From Myxococcota bacterium (GTDB lineage Bacteria > Myxococcota_A > Polyangia > HGW-17): 31,323 bases of DNA. The position numbers and the translations under genes are program-made. The DNA is taken from assembly GCA_018821745.1 (NCBI GenBank), contig JAHJLU010000655.1:1-31323 (forward strand), written 5' to 3'. The notes beneath the pieces are model-generated. The model was not told where the DNA came from. It saw only the letters and a list, made by a program, of their open reading frames with translations, and made no database searches. Of the stretch, positions 16,542 through 24,967 are shown one piece after another; within the stretch, counting starts at the first letter, position 1, and every line of letters starts with the position of its first letter.

Positions 16542-16559
16542 AGGGACAAAAAAGTCCCT
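16542..16559 (-). promoter_or_regulatory. Stem-loop in the clpX leader
   Basis: AGGGAC and GTCCCT pair across a six-base A loop (T loop in the minus-strand transcript), 33-50 nt upstream of the clpX ATG; the stem can be extended by GTA/TAC with one bulge. It may affect mRNA stability or be an operator. There is no further evidence. Confidence 0.3.
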
Positions 16560-16887
16560 ACAGTTTCTATAAAGTTTCAAATTGAAAAGTCCAGCACTAA
16601 TCGTACATTTTTCCATTTTCCTTGGAGTTTTTCAGGTGTTTTACTCCAGAAAAAGGCCTTTCTCAGAGTAAACCTCCCGCGCACGGAAAATAATCCCCTC
16701 CCCTGGAGTGGTAATTCGGGGGGAGGTTCGGGTAGTCATACACCATCCAGTAAAAAGTGTAAAAATATGGTTTCCAGGTTCCGCTGTTTCAAAATGGAGC
16801 AGGTCCCCTCAACATGAAAAATGCGGTGAAAGGAGTGATCCTGTGAGCGATGGTGAGAGCTATTATTTACACTTTTGCTAAGGTACT

Positions 16888-16903
16888 ATGACAGTTTTGT
16901 CAT
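16888..16903. promoter_or_regulatory. Palindrome upstream of the VWA lipoprotein gene, possible operator
   Basis: ATGACA (16888-16893) and TGTCAT (16898-16903) form a perfect 6-bp inverted repeat around GTTT. It lies about 140 bp upstream of the start of the VWA gene and 60 bp upstream of a TATAAT box. It may bind a dimeric regulator. Confidence 0.3.
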
Positions 16904-16965
16904 ACCTCGGCATGTTTTTTTGTCCTTATTTATCATGGTCTGTAGCCGGGTCGAAACTTTTGCGC

Positions 16966-16971
16966 TATAAT
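16966..16971 (+). promoter_or_regulatory. TATAAT -10 box for the VWA lipoprotein gene
   Basis: A perfect TATAAT lies 73 nt before the chosen ATG (17045). At 16-18 nt further upstream no good TTGACA-like hexamer is seen, so an activator or another sigma factor may be involved. Confidence 0.35.
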
Positions 16972-17044
16972 AACAATGGAATTTCCATCCCTCCACGGAT
17001 CGGGCATGGAACCTGCGTAACTTATGGACAGACGGAGGTTTGTC

Positions 17045-18748
17045 ATGAAAACACTGATTAGCGTATTTGTTCTGATTTTTGTGCTCCAGAGCTGCTCTGC
17101 CGGGGACGATAGTTCAGGTAGTCAAAACTATAACAATTCTAATAATATAAATAACATTAACAATGTGAACAATACCAACAACGGGGGGAATGTGAACATT
17201 GGTGGTGTGCAGGATATCGGGCTCTTTCGGGAGATCATCGAGGCGGGAGATATCCCCGCCCCCTCCACCCTCACCGCCAACGGGTTTTTCTCAGAGCACT
17301 ACCTGGAGTATCCTTTTGGCTCCTGTGAGGAGCGTCTGTGCCTCAACGGAATGATCGGTCGTGGAGAGTCCCTTTTGAGCAACGACTATATGAACGCGCT
17401 GCAGGTGGTGATGAAATCCTATGTGGATCCTTCGGACTATGTGCGTCCCCCCACGGACTTCATCGTCGTGATCGATGTCTCGGGATCCATGTACACCGAT
17501 GAGAAACTCCAGTACGCCAAGCAGGGACTCCACCTCATGGTCGACAGCCTCAAGGCCGATGACCGGTTGGCCCTGATCTCCTATTCCGACTGGGCCCGGG
17601 AACTTCTCACGCTCACCTTTGCCGACGGGATTACCTCCAAGGACACCATGCACGCAGCGATCTCTTCCCTCGTCCCGTCAGGATCCACCAACATCTACGA
17701 CGGCCTCAGCATGGCCTTTGATGTAGCGTCCCAGTCTGCGGTTGACGATCGATATGCCCGTATTGTGTTTCTCTCCGACGGGGTTCCCACCTCCGGTATC
17801 ACCGATGAGTCAGCCATTATCAATATATCCCGGGAGGCGACCTCCGACAGGGTGCAGCTCACCTCCATCGGAGTGGGGTATGACGTCAACTATGAGCTCA
17901 TGAAAGAGCTGGCCATGGCCGGGGGTAATTTCTACTTCCTGGAGGATGGCCCCGCCCTCACGGAGATATTTGTTCAAGAGCTCGATTTCTTTGCTTTCCC
18001 AATAGCAAAAGATATACACATAACCCTCAACGCAGGGAACAGTTTCTACGCCGGAGATGCCGTCGGGTTTGATCAATGGATCCCCTCCGAGGGTGGAGGC
18101 AGCGCCTTTATCCCAGCTGTGTATGCTGCTTCACGTGTATCTTCGAGCACCGAGGATCCCACCACTCGCCGTGGTGGAGGGTCAGCGCTCTTTGTCCGCC
18201 TGGTCTCACAGAACGCTGACCGCGATCTGGGCGGGATGATGCTCACCATGGAGTACACGGATCCCGATGAAAACATTCCCGTTTATCAGGAAGTGAGCGT
18301 GGATTCCCTGGCGGGTGGCGACGGGATTGTCCCCGTGGATTCCTACTACTCGGAAGAGGTGATGAAGAAGAGTTTCCTCATGCTCAACCTCTTCCTCGCG
18401 CTTCAGGAAGTGTGTCAGAGAGCGGTCAATTACAATTACGAGGGGGCCCGCACACTGCTCATCGCCACCATTGATCATGCCATGGCCGTCAACGCCCTCC
18501 TCGAGGATGAAGACATCACCAATGACATCGATCTCATGAACAGACTCCTCAATAATCTTGGGTATGTCTACGATGATGACTACTACTGCGACAGTGAAGA
18601 CTGCTACTACGATGATCATTACTATCAGGACGAAACCGTCAATTACGGCTGCTCCACCTCGGGTCCCGTCACGGGCTCCTTCCCCCTGGTTCTGGCTTTT
18701 CTTCTGGGACTGGCGCTGATCCGTAAAATGAGAAAACAGCAAAAATAG
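17045..18748 (+). CDS. VWA-domain lipoprotein with Asn linker and MYXO-CTERM-like C-terminal tail
   Basis: From ATG 17045, chosen because GGAGG lies 6-7 nt upstream, the product has 567 residues; an ATG at 17024 is in frame but lacks this site. The signal peptide ends at lipobox LQSC (Cys17). NNx-type linker residues span 28-46. A VWA domain covers about 137-315 with a complete metal site: Asp144-x-Ser146-x-Ser148, Thr215 and Asp245 (FLSDGVPTSG). A Tyr/Asp-rich stretch (507-533) precedes Cys536, then a hydrophobic helix (546-559) and the basic end RKMRKQQK. That order resembles MYXO-CTERM sorting signals, though it has one Cys rather than the usual pair. The protein may therefore be anchored at both ends or processed. 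Ligand and function are unknown. It converges on the zinc-repeat gene 4 bp downstream. Confidence 0.88.
   Translation: MKTLISVFVLIFVLQSCSAGDDSSGSQNYNNSNNINNINNVNNTNNGGNVNIGGVQDIGLFREIIEAGDIPAPSTLTANGFFSEHYLEYPFGSCEERLCLNGMIGRGESLLSNDYMNALQVVMKSYVDPSDYVRPPTDFIVVIDVSGSMYTDEKLQYAKQGLHLMVDSLKADDRLALISYSDWARELLTLTFADGITSKDTMHAAISSLVPSGSTNIYDGLSMAFDVASQSAVDDRYARIVFLSDGVPTSGITDESAIINISREATSDRVQLTSIGVGYDVNYELMKELAMAGGNFYFLEDGPALTEIFVQELDFFAFPIAKDIHITLNAGNSFYAGDAVGFDQWIPSEGGGSAFIPAVYAASRVSSSTEDPTTRRGGGSALFVRLVSQNADRDLGGMMLTMEYTDPDENIPVYQEVSVDSLAGGDGIVPVDSYYSEEVMKKSFLMLNLFLALQEVCQRAVNYNYEGARTLLIATIDHAMAVNALLEDEDITNDIDLMNRLLNNLGYVYDDDYYCDSEDCYYDDHYYQDETVNYGCSTSGPVTGSFPLVLAFLLGLALIRKMRKQQK
17126..17182 (+). 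repeat. Asn-rich linker repeat in the second VWA lipoprotein
   Basis: AAT/AAC pairs alternate with Tyr, Ser, Ile, Val and Thr codons, giving NNS, NNI, NNV and NNT units just after the lipobox. It matches the linker of the lipoprotein gene at 13874, so the two share an architecture rather than full homology. Confidence 0.85.
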
Positions 18749-18752
18749 CGGG

Positions 18753-19940
18753 TTACTGCCGGCACTTCTGACAAAGAGGCTCGGGCCTCTCCATCTGACC
18801 AAAACGAATCTGCAGGAGGTTATCCACCGAGAGGTGCATAATGGGTTCCTTGCAAGCAGCGCAGATGACCGTCATGGATTCTTTCTGCTCATCGAGATAG
18901 GCACTGCAGGACTCACACATGCGGGAAGGGGGAGGTGCCTTTGACAGACTCTGCCTGAGTTGACTCTCTTTTTTCCATATCCAGGTCTCTTCGCATCCCA
19001 GTTTATGGTTTTTACACGGCAGGGGTTTGTCTTCCATGCCGTTGAGGGTCTCGTAACATGAGTCGCAGAGCCTCCTGGGGGATGAAGTGCCCGAGCGCTC
19101 ACGGGCGAAAACGGCTCCCTTTTTCTCGGTCCAGGTACGGTTGCAGCCGGGAATTCTGCACTGGTGGACAACCTCCTCCGTGCTGCTCAAGGTCTCGATG
19201 CATGATGAGCACATGCGCTGGGGTGGTTCGGTGATGCCCTCGCCCAGGGCGGCCAACTGGGCGTATCGACTCCACACCCAGGTTCCCTCACATCCCTCAA
19301 TTTTACAGGGGAGGTCCTGCTCCTCGAGGGTGTTGTAGGTCGTGAAGCACGCGTCACAGAACCGGCGGGGCGGCGCGGTTTTTCCCCGGCGCTGATCCTC
19401 AAACTGGTTCATTCGGGTGTAGAGAGAGGTCCCTGTACAACCTTTGTTTTTACAATGCATTTCCATGTCACTCAGGGGTTTGAAAAGGGCGTAACAGGAA
19501 GAACACATGCGCATGGGGGGGTTTGGGGATTCGGAAAGATACTGGTCCTTGGGGGAGTATGTCCATTCGCCTTCGCAGCCCTCGATTTTGCAGGGGATCG
19601 CCCTGGGGCTCAGTTGGTTCATATTCACCAGGCACTCGTTGCACAAGAGGGAGTGGGGCCGCCTGCGTCCCCCGCGATGACTCTCCTGGAGCTGGCTCAT
19701 TTTGGAGACGACCACTGTGCCGGTACAGCCCTTTTTTGCACAGGGGAGTGTCTGTTCCTCGGCCTCTTCGTATTTGGAAAAACAGGCATCACACATGCGT
19801 TTGGGGGGCTCAGCATCCCCTGCAGCCATGGCGGCGAGTTGATCGTGTGCGTTCCAGGTCCAGGTGCCTTTACAACCCTTGATCCGGCAAGGAATTTCCT
19901 TGTCCCGCAGTCCTTGCATGAGGGAGCCGATTTTCTTCAT
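18753..19940 (-). CDS. Protein of eight tandem Cys4 zinc-binding repeats
   Basis: From ATG 19940 (AAGGAG 7 nt upstream) the product has 395 residues; the frame is open 16 codons further upstream. It is almost wholly eight repeats of about 49 residues. Each has C-x4-C, a GTW or similar aromatic motif, a helix with a conserved Gln (for example HDQLAAM), a Pro-Pro/Arg segment, then C-x2-C. In the 395-residue numbering the Cys sets begin at 18, 67, 117, 163, 212, 261, 309 and 360; the seventh has C-x6-C and the eighth C-x2-C at the first pair. The pattern resembles the probable zinc-ribbon family zf-trcl (PF13451), judged by eye. There is no signal peptide, so it is likely cytoplasmic. Binding partner, nucleic acid or protein, cannot be told. 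It follows the predicted metal exporter gene by 120 bp on the same strand. Confidence 0.85.
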   Translation of the reverse strand: MKKIGSLMQGLRDKEIPCRIKGCKGTWTWNAHDQLAAMAAGDAEPPKRMCDACFSKYEEAEEQTLPCAKKGCTGTVVVSKMSQLQESHRGGRRRPHSLLCNECLVNMNQLSPRAIPCKIEGCEGEWTYSPKDQYLSESPNPPMRMCSSCYALFKPLSDMEMHCKNKGCTGTSLYTRMNQFEDQRRGKTAPPRRFCDACFTTYNTLEEQDLPCKIEGCEGTWVWSRYAQLAALGEGITEPPQRMCSSCIETLSSTEEVVHQCRIPGCNRTWTEKKGAVFARERSGTSSPRRLCDSCYETLNGMEDKPLPCKNHKLGCEETWIWKKESQLRQSLSKAPPPSRMCESCSAYLDEQKESMTVICAACKEPIMHLSVDNLLQIRFGQMERPEPLCQKCRQ

Positions 19941-20060
19941 GTGATCTCCTTTTTTCTCAGAGCCTTGGGCCTTCAGTTGAGAAATCACACTATCAAAAGG
20001 GAGGAGAGCGTCAATAGCAAAGGGCAGGGAAATGCTTCGGGGAGGATCCCGGGGTGTTGA

Positions 20061-21086
20061 TCAGGTTCCCAGCAGCAGCAGCACCGCGCCCACCAGGAGC
20101 CCCACCCCGAGATTGATTCCCTTTACGAAAAAGAAATCCTTGCGGGAGTGGGCCAGCAGGGGGATGGCACCATGGCCGTCCTGTGAGATGGAGGAGGCCG
20201 CCAGAACCGAGAAGGGAATGACGCCCTGGAAAAAAAGCATGACAAACAGCAGGTGGGGACCGGAGTCGGGAATGAATCCAATGAGCCCCGCCAGCAGGAG
20301 AAGAATCCAGGGGGAGCTGCTAATCTGTCCTTCTAGTTGATATCGTTTGAGAATAGCGATAAACAAGAGGGATCCGAAGGTCCACATAAACACTTTTGGA
20401 GCGTGTTTTTTTGCGATGTGTTCCCACAGATGCTGCCGAAGAAAGTGGGGAGTGGAGAAGAGCGTGACACCCAGCAGCGTCAACATGACCGTGAGCCAGA
20501 TGCTGTTCTCGATGTTGGCTCCTTTGTGGATCATCTGCCACAGGGTTGTAAATGAGAACAACAGAGCGACGGACAGCAGGACCAGAAAGGGGAGGGTTAT
20601 CGAGGTGATTTTGCTCTTGATATTGGAGAAGGCGAGTTTCTCGTTGCTGTGGTGTCCATGGACCGCAAATTCCGTATCACAGCACCCCCTTGGAGGCCCC
20701 ATGCGGCCCAGAAAAAAATCCGTGAGCATCCCCGAGACCATTCCTACAACAAAGAGGAGGAGGGTGAGGTACAACGCCTGCCGGGGAAAGAGGGCAAACA
20801 TGACGAAGGCCTCATCCCCGCTGGTGGCGATCATGGTGGTCACCACGGCCCCCACACGAAGGATCCGGTGCATGTACATGGAGACGATGGTGAAGGTCCC
20901 AAGGCATCCGGGGACGATACCCAGGATGGCCCCGAGGAGATGTTGTCCGAACCAGGCTTTTTTGAGTCGCTCCTGCAGCTTGCCGTCTGTCTTGACGTTC
21001 ACCATGTCGATGATGAGCATCATGGTGATGACGAACACCGTGATCATTCCGGCGTGCATGAGCAGGTGAGAGAGCTGGTTAATCAT
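20061..21086 (-). CDS. Predicted heavy-metal/manganese exporter, ArsP_2 (MntX-like) family
   Basis: From ATG 21086 (AGGAAG about 9 nt upstream) the protein has 341 residues and about ten hydrophobic helices. The frame stays open for 106 further codons upstream, but those are hydrophilic and lie over the intergenic repeats. Family-like motifs occur in both halves: GIVPGCLGT (56-64) with TSGDEAF (89-95), and GFIPDSGPH (270-278) with SQDGHGAIPLLAHSRKD (301-317), indicating an inverted repeat of two half-units. A His/Cys stretch (Cys135-Cys136, HGHH 143-146) lies in a central loop. ArsP_2/DUF2899 members are annotated as putative manganese or heavy-metal exporters; the metal is not established here. 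The gene diverges from the type II secretion operon. Confidence 0.82.
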   Translation of the reverse strand: MINQLSHLLMHAGMITVFVITMMLIIDMVNVKTDGKLQERLKKAWFGQHLLGAILGIVPGCLGTFTIVSMYMHRILRVGAVVTTMIATSGDEAFVMFALFPRQALYLTLLLFVVGMVSGMLTDFFLGRMGPPRGCCDTEFAVHGHHSNEKLAFSNIKSKITSITLPFLVLLSVALLFSFTTLWQMIHKGANIENSIWLTVMLTLLGVTLFSTPHFLRQHLWEHIAKKHAPKVFMWTFGSLLFIAILKRYQLEGQISSSPWILLLLAGLIGFIPDSGPHLLFVMLFFQGVIPFSVLAASSISQDGHGAIPLLAHSRKDFFFVKGINLGVGLLVGAVLLLLGT

Positions 21087-21444
21087 GAAAAATGCTTCCT
21101 GCCCCGGGGGTGACTCGGAGCTCGTGACGAGACAGTCAGACACCCTACCGATTTTCGTGCATTTCACAACCGATAATTTGTGCCAATTTGTCACAACATC
21201 CATCTTTACTATTCTGGGTTCTGCCAATTTGTCACAACAGGGTATGGAGGGATTTCCCCTCCCTTTCATTCCATTTGTAGTTTGTTGTTTTTGAACAAAA
21301 AAATAGAGGTAGTTTAAGAATGTGGGGAATTCTTTTGATTCGGATCGGTTTTTGCTTATAACTCTGATGCCTTGGGCACAGTACCTTCCCGCAAGGGAAG
21401 CCATCGGGGCGTTCAGTCATAAGCCCCAACACCCGGTAGTAAAT
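21087..21444. other. 358-bp divergent spacer between the exporter and gspC
   Basis: Besides the 18-bp direct repeat, this spacer has a GGAGGG/CCCTCC hairpin at 21246-21262 with a 5-nt loop. The frames that extend both flanking genes into it lack family similarity. No RNA gene was recognised. Confidence 0.6.
21181..21239. promoter_or_regulatory. 18-bp direct repeat in the divergent exporter/gspC spacer, possible operator pair
   Basis: TGCCAATTTGTCACAACA occurs exactly at 21181-21198 and again at 21222-21239, 41 bp apart, about four helical turns. At the first copy TTGTG upstream and CACAA inside form an imperfect dyad (TTGTG at 21178-21182). On the plus strand TTGTCA of the first copy followed 16 nt later by TATTCT could be a promoter towards gspC. 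The repeats lie 95 bp upstream of the exporter start and about 206 bp upstream of gspC. Confidence 0.55.
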
Positions 21445-22350
21445 ATGGACGGAATTTCCCGATATTATCCAATGTTAATCAATCTCGGTCTTGTGGTTCT
21501 CATGAACCTCGGGAGTGCTATTGTGGTATCAGATCTTGTCTCCTGGTACCTGTACTCTCCCCCCTCGGTCTCCTCGGGACCTCTGAAAAAGGCTCCCACC
21601 AGGAAGACAAAGGGTGCCGTCATGGTGCGCGCCGATATCAGGGGGGTTCTCCAGCGGAACATTTTCTGTTCCGATTGTGAGCCCATCTCCCTTGATGACC
21701 TCTACGCGGGCAAAGGCAAGGAGCCGGAGAAAAAAGTGGACTCCCTCGAGGGAGCGGAGCTGCTGATCACCATGGTATCTGACAATACCATGCATTCTCT
21801 GGCGTTTGTCAAAGTCTCCAAACCCGAGGAGCTGGTTATCCGCGTGAGCGTGGGAGACAGCGTAGGGGAAGCCAAAGTGGTTACCATCTACGAGAAGCGT
21901 ATGACCTTCATCAAGGACGGAAAAGAGCTGGAGTTGAGCCTCATCGGGGAGGCAGCCAAACCGAAAGATGTGGTGGATCCTAAAAAAACCGGCAAGAAAA
22001 GTCCCCTGGATGACCTCACCTCGAAAATCAAAAAGATCAGTGAAAACAAATATGAAATTGATCGCTCCGTGGTTCAGAATCTGATGACCAATATCGCCTC
22101 GGCCGGGCAGGGAGCCCGCATCATGCCCGATCCCAAGGGCGTGTTCAGGGCCAGCTTTGTGCGCCACTACTCTCTGTTTTACAAGCTGGGCATCCGGTCC
22201 CAGGACATCATCAAGAGCGTCAATAATATCCCCCTCAATTCGGTGCAGGAGACCCTGTTGCTCTACACCAAACTGAAGAACGCCTCACACCTTACCATCT
22301 CTGTCAACCGCAGGGGTAAGACCGTGAATATGGATTACACGATCCGCTAA
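21445..22350 (+). CDS. gspC: Type II secretion system inner-membrane protein GspC
   Basis: GspC connects the inner-membrane platform to the GspD secretin. From ATG 21445 the protein has 301 residues: a short cytoplasmic start, one membrane helix (MLINLGLVVLMNLGSAIVV), a homology-region domain (about 60-175, with VRADIRGVLQRNIF and LLITMVSDNTMHSLAFV), a charged linker, and a C-terminal PDZ-like domain (RHYSLFYKLGIRSQDIIKSV, NNIPLNSVQ). A GTG at 21322 would add 41 residues unlike the family. The Shine-Dalgarno is weak at either start. It is the first gene of a run in the standard order C-D-E-F-G-H-I-J-K. Confidence 0.9.
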   Translation: MDGISRYYPMLINLGLVVLMNLGSAIVVSDLVSWYLYSPPSVSSGPLKKAPTRKTKGAVMVRADIRGVLQRNIFCSDCEPISLDDLYAGKGKEPEKKVDSLEGAELLITMVSDNTMHSLAFVKVSKPEELVIRVSVGDSVGEAKVVTIYEKRMTFIKDGKELELSLIGEAAKPKDVVDPKKTGKKSPLDDLTSKIKKISENKYEIDRSVVQNLMTNIASAGQGARIMPDPKGVFRASFVRHYSLFYKLGIRSQDIIKSVNNIPLNSVQETLLLYTKLKNASHLTISVNRRGKTVNMDYTIR

Positions 22351-22367
22351 CCCACGTCAGGTGCCTT

Positions 22368-24965
22368 ATGTGTATTACCAGAACTTTTATTTTCTCGCTT
22401 TTTTCTCTCACCCTCCTCGCGGCATTTGTCATTCCCGAGGCCAGGGCGCAGGTGCGTCGCCCGAGACCCAGCCGGTACAAGCCCCGAACTCCCTACAGGG
22501 GTTCCGCGGCCTCTACTACCGGCGCCACGGGGACGTCGGAAGCCGTGGGAAGCGCCAAGGATGATCCCAACTTCAACGAGTGCAAGAACATCCCCGCCGG
22601 GCGAAGGCTCAAGGTGACGCTGAAGCCCGACGCCAAACTGGTTGATCTTGTTGGCTGGGTCAGTTCTCTCACCTGCAAGCGGTTTATTCTCACCAAGGGG
22701 CTCCGTGCCCAGGAAGTCACTATTTACAGCCCCACAAAGGTGACCCCCTACGAAGCCTACAAGGCCTTTCTTGCGACCCTTGAGGCCATGGGTCTGACCG
22801 TCGTGCAATCGGGGAAGTATTATAAGGTTCAGGAAATCGAAAAAGCCAAGGGTGCAGTAAACCCCTTCTATAGACCGGGCTCGGGCGTCCCCAATACCGA
22901 GAGTCTTGTGACCGCAATGCTCAGGGTGAAGCACGCCGATATCGCAGAGGTGGCCGAAGCCCTGGGAAAATTCAAGAGCAAGCATGGCGACATCACCATT
23001 TACAAGCCCACCAACCTCCTCATCATCACCGACATGGGAAACAGCATCACTCGTATTCGTAAAATTCTGAGATATCTTGATGTTGAAGGTGTAAACAACG
23101 AGCGCATCTGGATCGTGAAGGTAAAACACGGTGATGCCACCGAGCTGGCCGATAAACTGAAGGAAGTTTTTGGCGCCGATGGCGGGAGCAGTACCAAGAA
23201 GACCAACACCCGCGCTCCCTCCCGTTTTGACAACCGCAGAGGACGGGGCAGACGCACGGCCAACCCAAAAATGTACAACAAACCGGCTACGACTGCCAGT
23301 GTTGGCAACTCCAGTATTTCAAAAATAATGGCGGATGAGCGCACAAACTCGTTGATAATAAAAGCAGACGGGAACTCCTACCTGGAGATTATGGCGCTCC
23401 TTAAGAAGCTCGATGTCCCACTCCCCGGTGGAGAAGAGAAGATCCATATTGTTTATCTTGAGAATGCCGACGCCGAAGAGATGGCCGGCCTCCTCTCCTC
23501 TCTCACAGGGAGCGGCAGTGGAGCCGCCAGGAGCAAAAGCAACCGGCGAAGCACCGGCCGGGGCAGTACCAACACGCGCAGCAGCTCAAGCCGAATGGGG
23601 AGCTATGGTGGATACCGCGGCAGTTATGGCGCAAACCGGCAGGGCCAGAACAACATGCAGGGGATCTTCAAGGGTCCCGTCCAAGTACAGGCGGATTTCG
23701 GTACCAACGCCCTGGTCATTGTGGCCTCTTCCAAAGATTTTCTCTCTCTGCGAAAGATCATCAAGGAGCTCGACAAGCCCCGGCGCCAGGTGTTCATTGA
23801 GGTAACGATTCTCGAAGTCTCCATGGATAAAACACGGAACCTCGGGCTCTCTCTCCACGGAGGCAGCACCGTGGGGTCAGGAGATAACCAGTCCATCGCT
23901 TTCGGCGGGACCGTCACCAACTCCTCCAACAACTCTATTCTCATGAATCCCTTGTCTCTCATGGGGTTTGCCGTAGGGCTGCGGGGACCGGAGATCGCCG
24001 ACGCTGAGACCCTCATGGGGATCCCGGGCCTCACCTTCCCCTCCTTCGGTGTCTTCTTCCAGGCTCTGCAGACCAACAACGCCGTGAACGTTGTCTCTTC
24101 TCCCCATATCCTCACCACCAACAATGAGGAAGCCGAGATCATGGTCGGGGAGAATGTGCCCTTCCAGTCGGGGACCTCTTCTCTGGCGGGGCTGGCCTCT
24201 TCCTATCTGGGCTCTGCGGGCAGCTCCTACATGCCAACCATGACCTCGATTCAGCGCCAGGATGTGGCTCTCAAACTCAAGCTCACTCCCCACGTCAACA
24301 AAAGTGACTATGTGCGCATTGAAGTGGAACAGGAGATCAACGAGGTAAAATCCATCGATCCCAACGTGGGCCCCACCACCTCCAAGCGTAAGGCCTCCAC
24401 CGTGGTGGTGGTCAAGGATCAGCAGACCGTCGTCATCGGTGGACTTATGACCGAGAAACTCAAGACCAATGTTACCAAGGTGCCGCTGCTGGGCGATCTG
24501 CCCTTGCTCGGGTACCTCTTCAAGTCCACTACCAAAATGGTGGAGAAGACCAACCTGCTCATCTTCATCACCCCATACATCATCCGCGATTCATCGGATC
24601 TTCGGAAGATATTCCGTGAAAAGATGAAGCAGCGTAAGGAGTTTATTGAAAAATTCGGTGCCTTCAAGGATCACGACATCGACCGCCCCATTGACTACCG
24701 TTACAAGGTAGGGCTCTTCGAAGAGATCAACCGCGAGATCATCAAGGCCAGCAACGAGGTGGAGATGAAGAAGAAGGCCATGGAGGAATACAAAGATGTG
24801 GACAACAGCGGTCCCGTCATCGTGGGCTCCAACGAACTGGTCAACCTCCAGAAAAAACTGAAGGAGTCCAGGGATCGACCGGATCCGAAAAGTAAAAAGA
24901 AGCCCGAGTCCAAGGGTGGTGCGTCGAAAACCGCTCCCGTAAAAGGGATAAAAGGGACGAAATAG
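22368..24965 (+). CDS. gspD: Type II secretion system secretin GspD
   Basis: GspD forms the outer-membrane channel. The 865-residue protein has a signal peptide ending near Ala27 (EARAQ), an N0 domain (about 80-160), N1 (170-240), N2 (245-350), N3 (355-470) and the secretin domain (475-745) with NAVNVVSSPHILTTNN, GENVPFQSG and the hallmark VPLLGDLPLLGYLF (705-718). N2 and N3 contain low-complexity inserts, the larger a Ser/Gly/Arg-rich one at 380-430. A C-terminal extension of about 120 residues is highly charged and Lys-rich at its end; the C-terminal part may hold an S-domain-like pilotin site. AGGTG precedes the ATG by 5 nt. It lies 17 bp after gspC. Confidence 0.96.
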   Translation: MCITRTFIFSLFSLTLLAAFVIPEARAQVRRPRPSRYKPRTPYRGSAASTTGATGTSEAVGSAKDDPNFNECKNIPAGRRLKVTLKPDAKLVDLVGWVSSLTCKRFILTKGLRAQEVTIYSPTKVTPYEAYKAFLATLEAMGLTVVQSGKYYKVQEIEKAKGAVNPFYRPGSGVPNTESLVTAMLRVKHADIAEVAEALGKFKSKHGDITIYKPTNLLIITDMGNSITRIRKILRYLDVEGVNNERIWIVKVKHGDATELADKLKEVFGADGGSSTKKTNTRAPSRFDNRRGRGRRTANPKMYNKPATTASVGNSSISKIMADERTNSLIIKADGNSYLEIMALLKKLDVPLPGGEEKIHIVYLENADAEEMAGLLSSLTGSGSGAARSKSNRRSTGRGSTNTRSSSSRMGSYGGYRGSYGANRQGQNNMQGIFKGPVQVQADFGTNALVIVASSKDFLSLRKIIKELDKPRRQVFIEVTILEVSMDKTRNLGLSLHGGSTVGSGDNQSIAFGGTVTNSSNNSILMNPLSLMGFAVGLRGPEIADAETLMGIPGLTFPSFGVFFQALQTNNAVNVVSSPHILTTNNEEAEIMVGENVPFQSGTSSLAGLASSYLGSAGSSYMPTMTSIQRQDVALKLKLTPHVNKSDYVRIEVEQEINEVKSIDPNVGPTTSKRKASTVVVVKDQQTVVIGGLMTEKLKTNVTKVPLLGDLPLLGYLFKSTTKMVEKTNLLIFITPYIIRDSSDLRKIFREKMKQRKEFIEKFGAFKDHDIDRPIDYRYKVGLFEEINREIIKASNEVEMKKKAMEEYKDVDNSGPVIVGSNELVNLQKKLKESRDRPDPKSKKKPESKGGASKTAPVKGIKGTK

Positions 24966-24967
24966 TT

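Larger units (their letters stand above)
16510..17044. other. 535-bp divergent spacer between clpX and the second VWA lipoprotein gene
   Basis: No convincing gene is present. The spacer holds the clpX leader stem-loop near its left end, a perfect palindrome at 16888-16903, and a perfect TATAAT at 16966-16971 upstream of the VWA gene. An open frame at 16521-16817 has no family similarity and a composition unlike the neighbouring genes. Confidence 0.6.

Noticed and set aside
16521..16817. 98-codon open frame in the clpX upstream spacer
   Set aside because: No RBS, no family similarity and a composition unlike the neighbours.
18127..18142. Third parS-like sequence TGCTTCACGTGTATCT
   Set aside because: Only about 12 of 16 positions match and the right arm is not palindromic.
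21246..21262. GGAGGG/CCCTCC hairpin upstream of gspC
   Set aside because: Not followed by a T tract and placed upstream of both divergent genes, so not a terminator; function unsupported.
21087..21404. 106-codon upstream extension of the metal exporter
   Set aside because: The extension is hydrophilic, covers the direct repeats and has no family similarity; ATG 21086 has an RBS.
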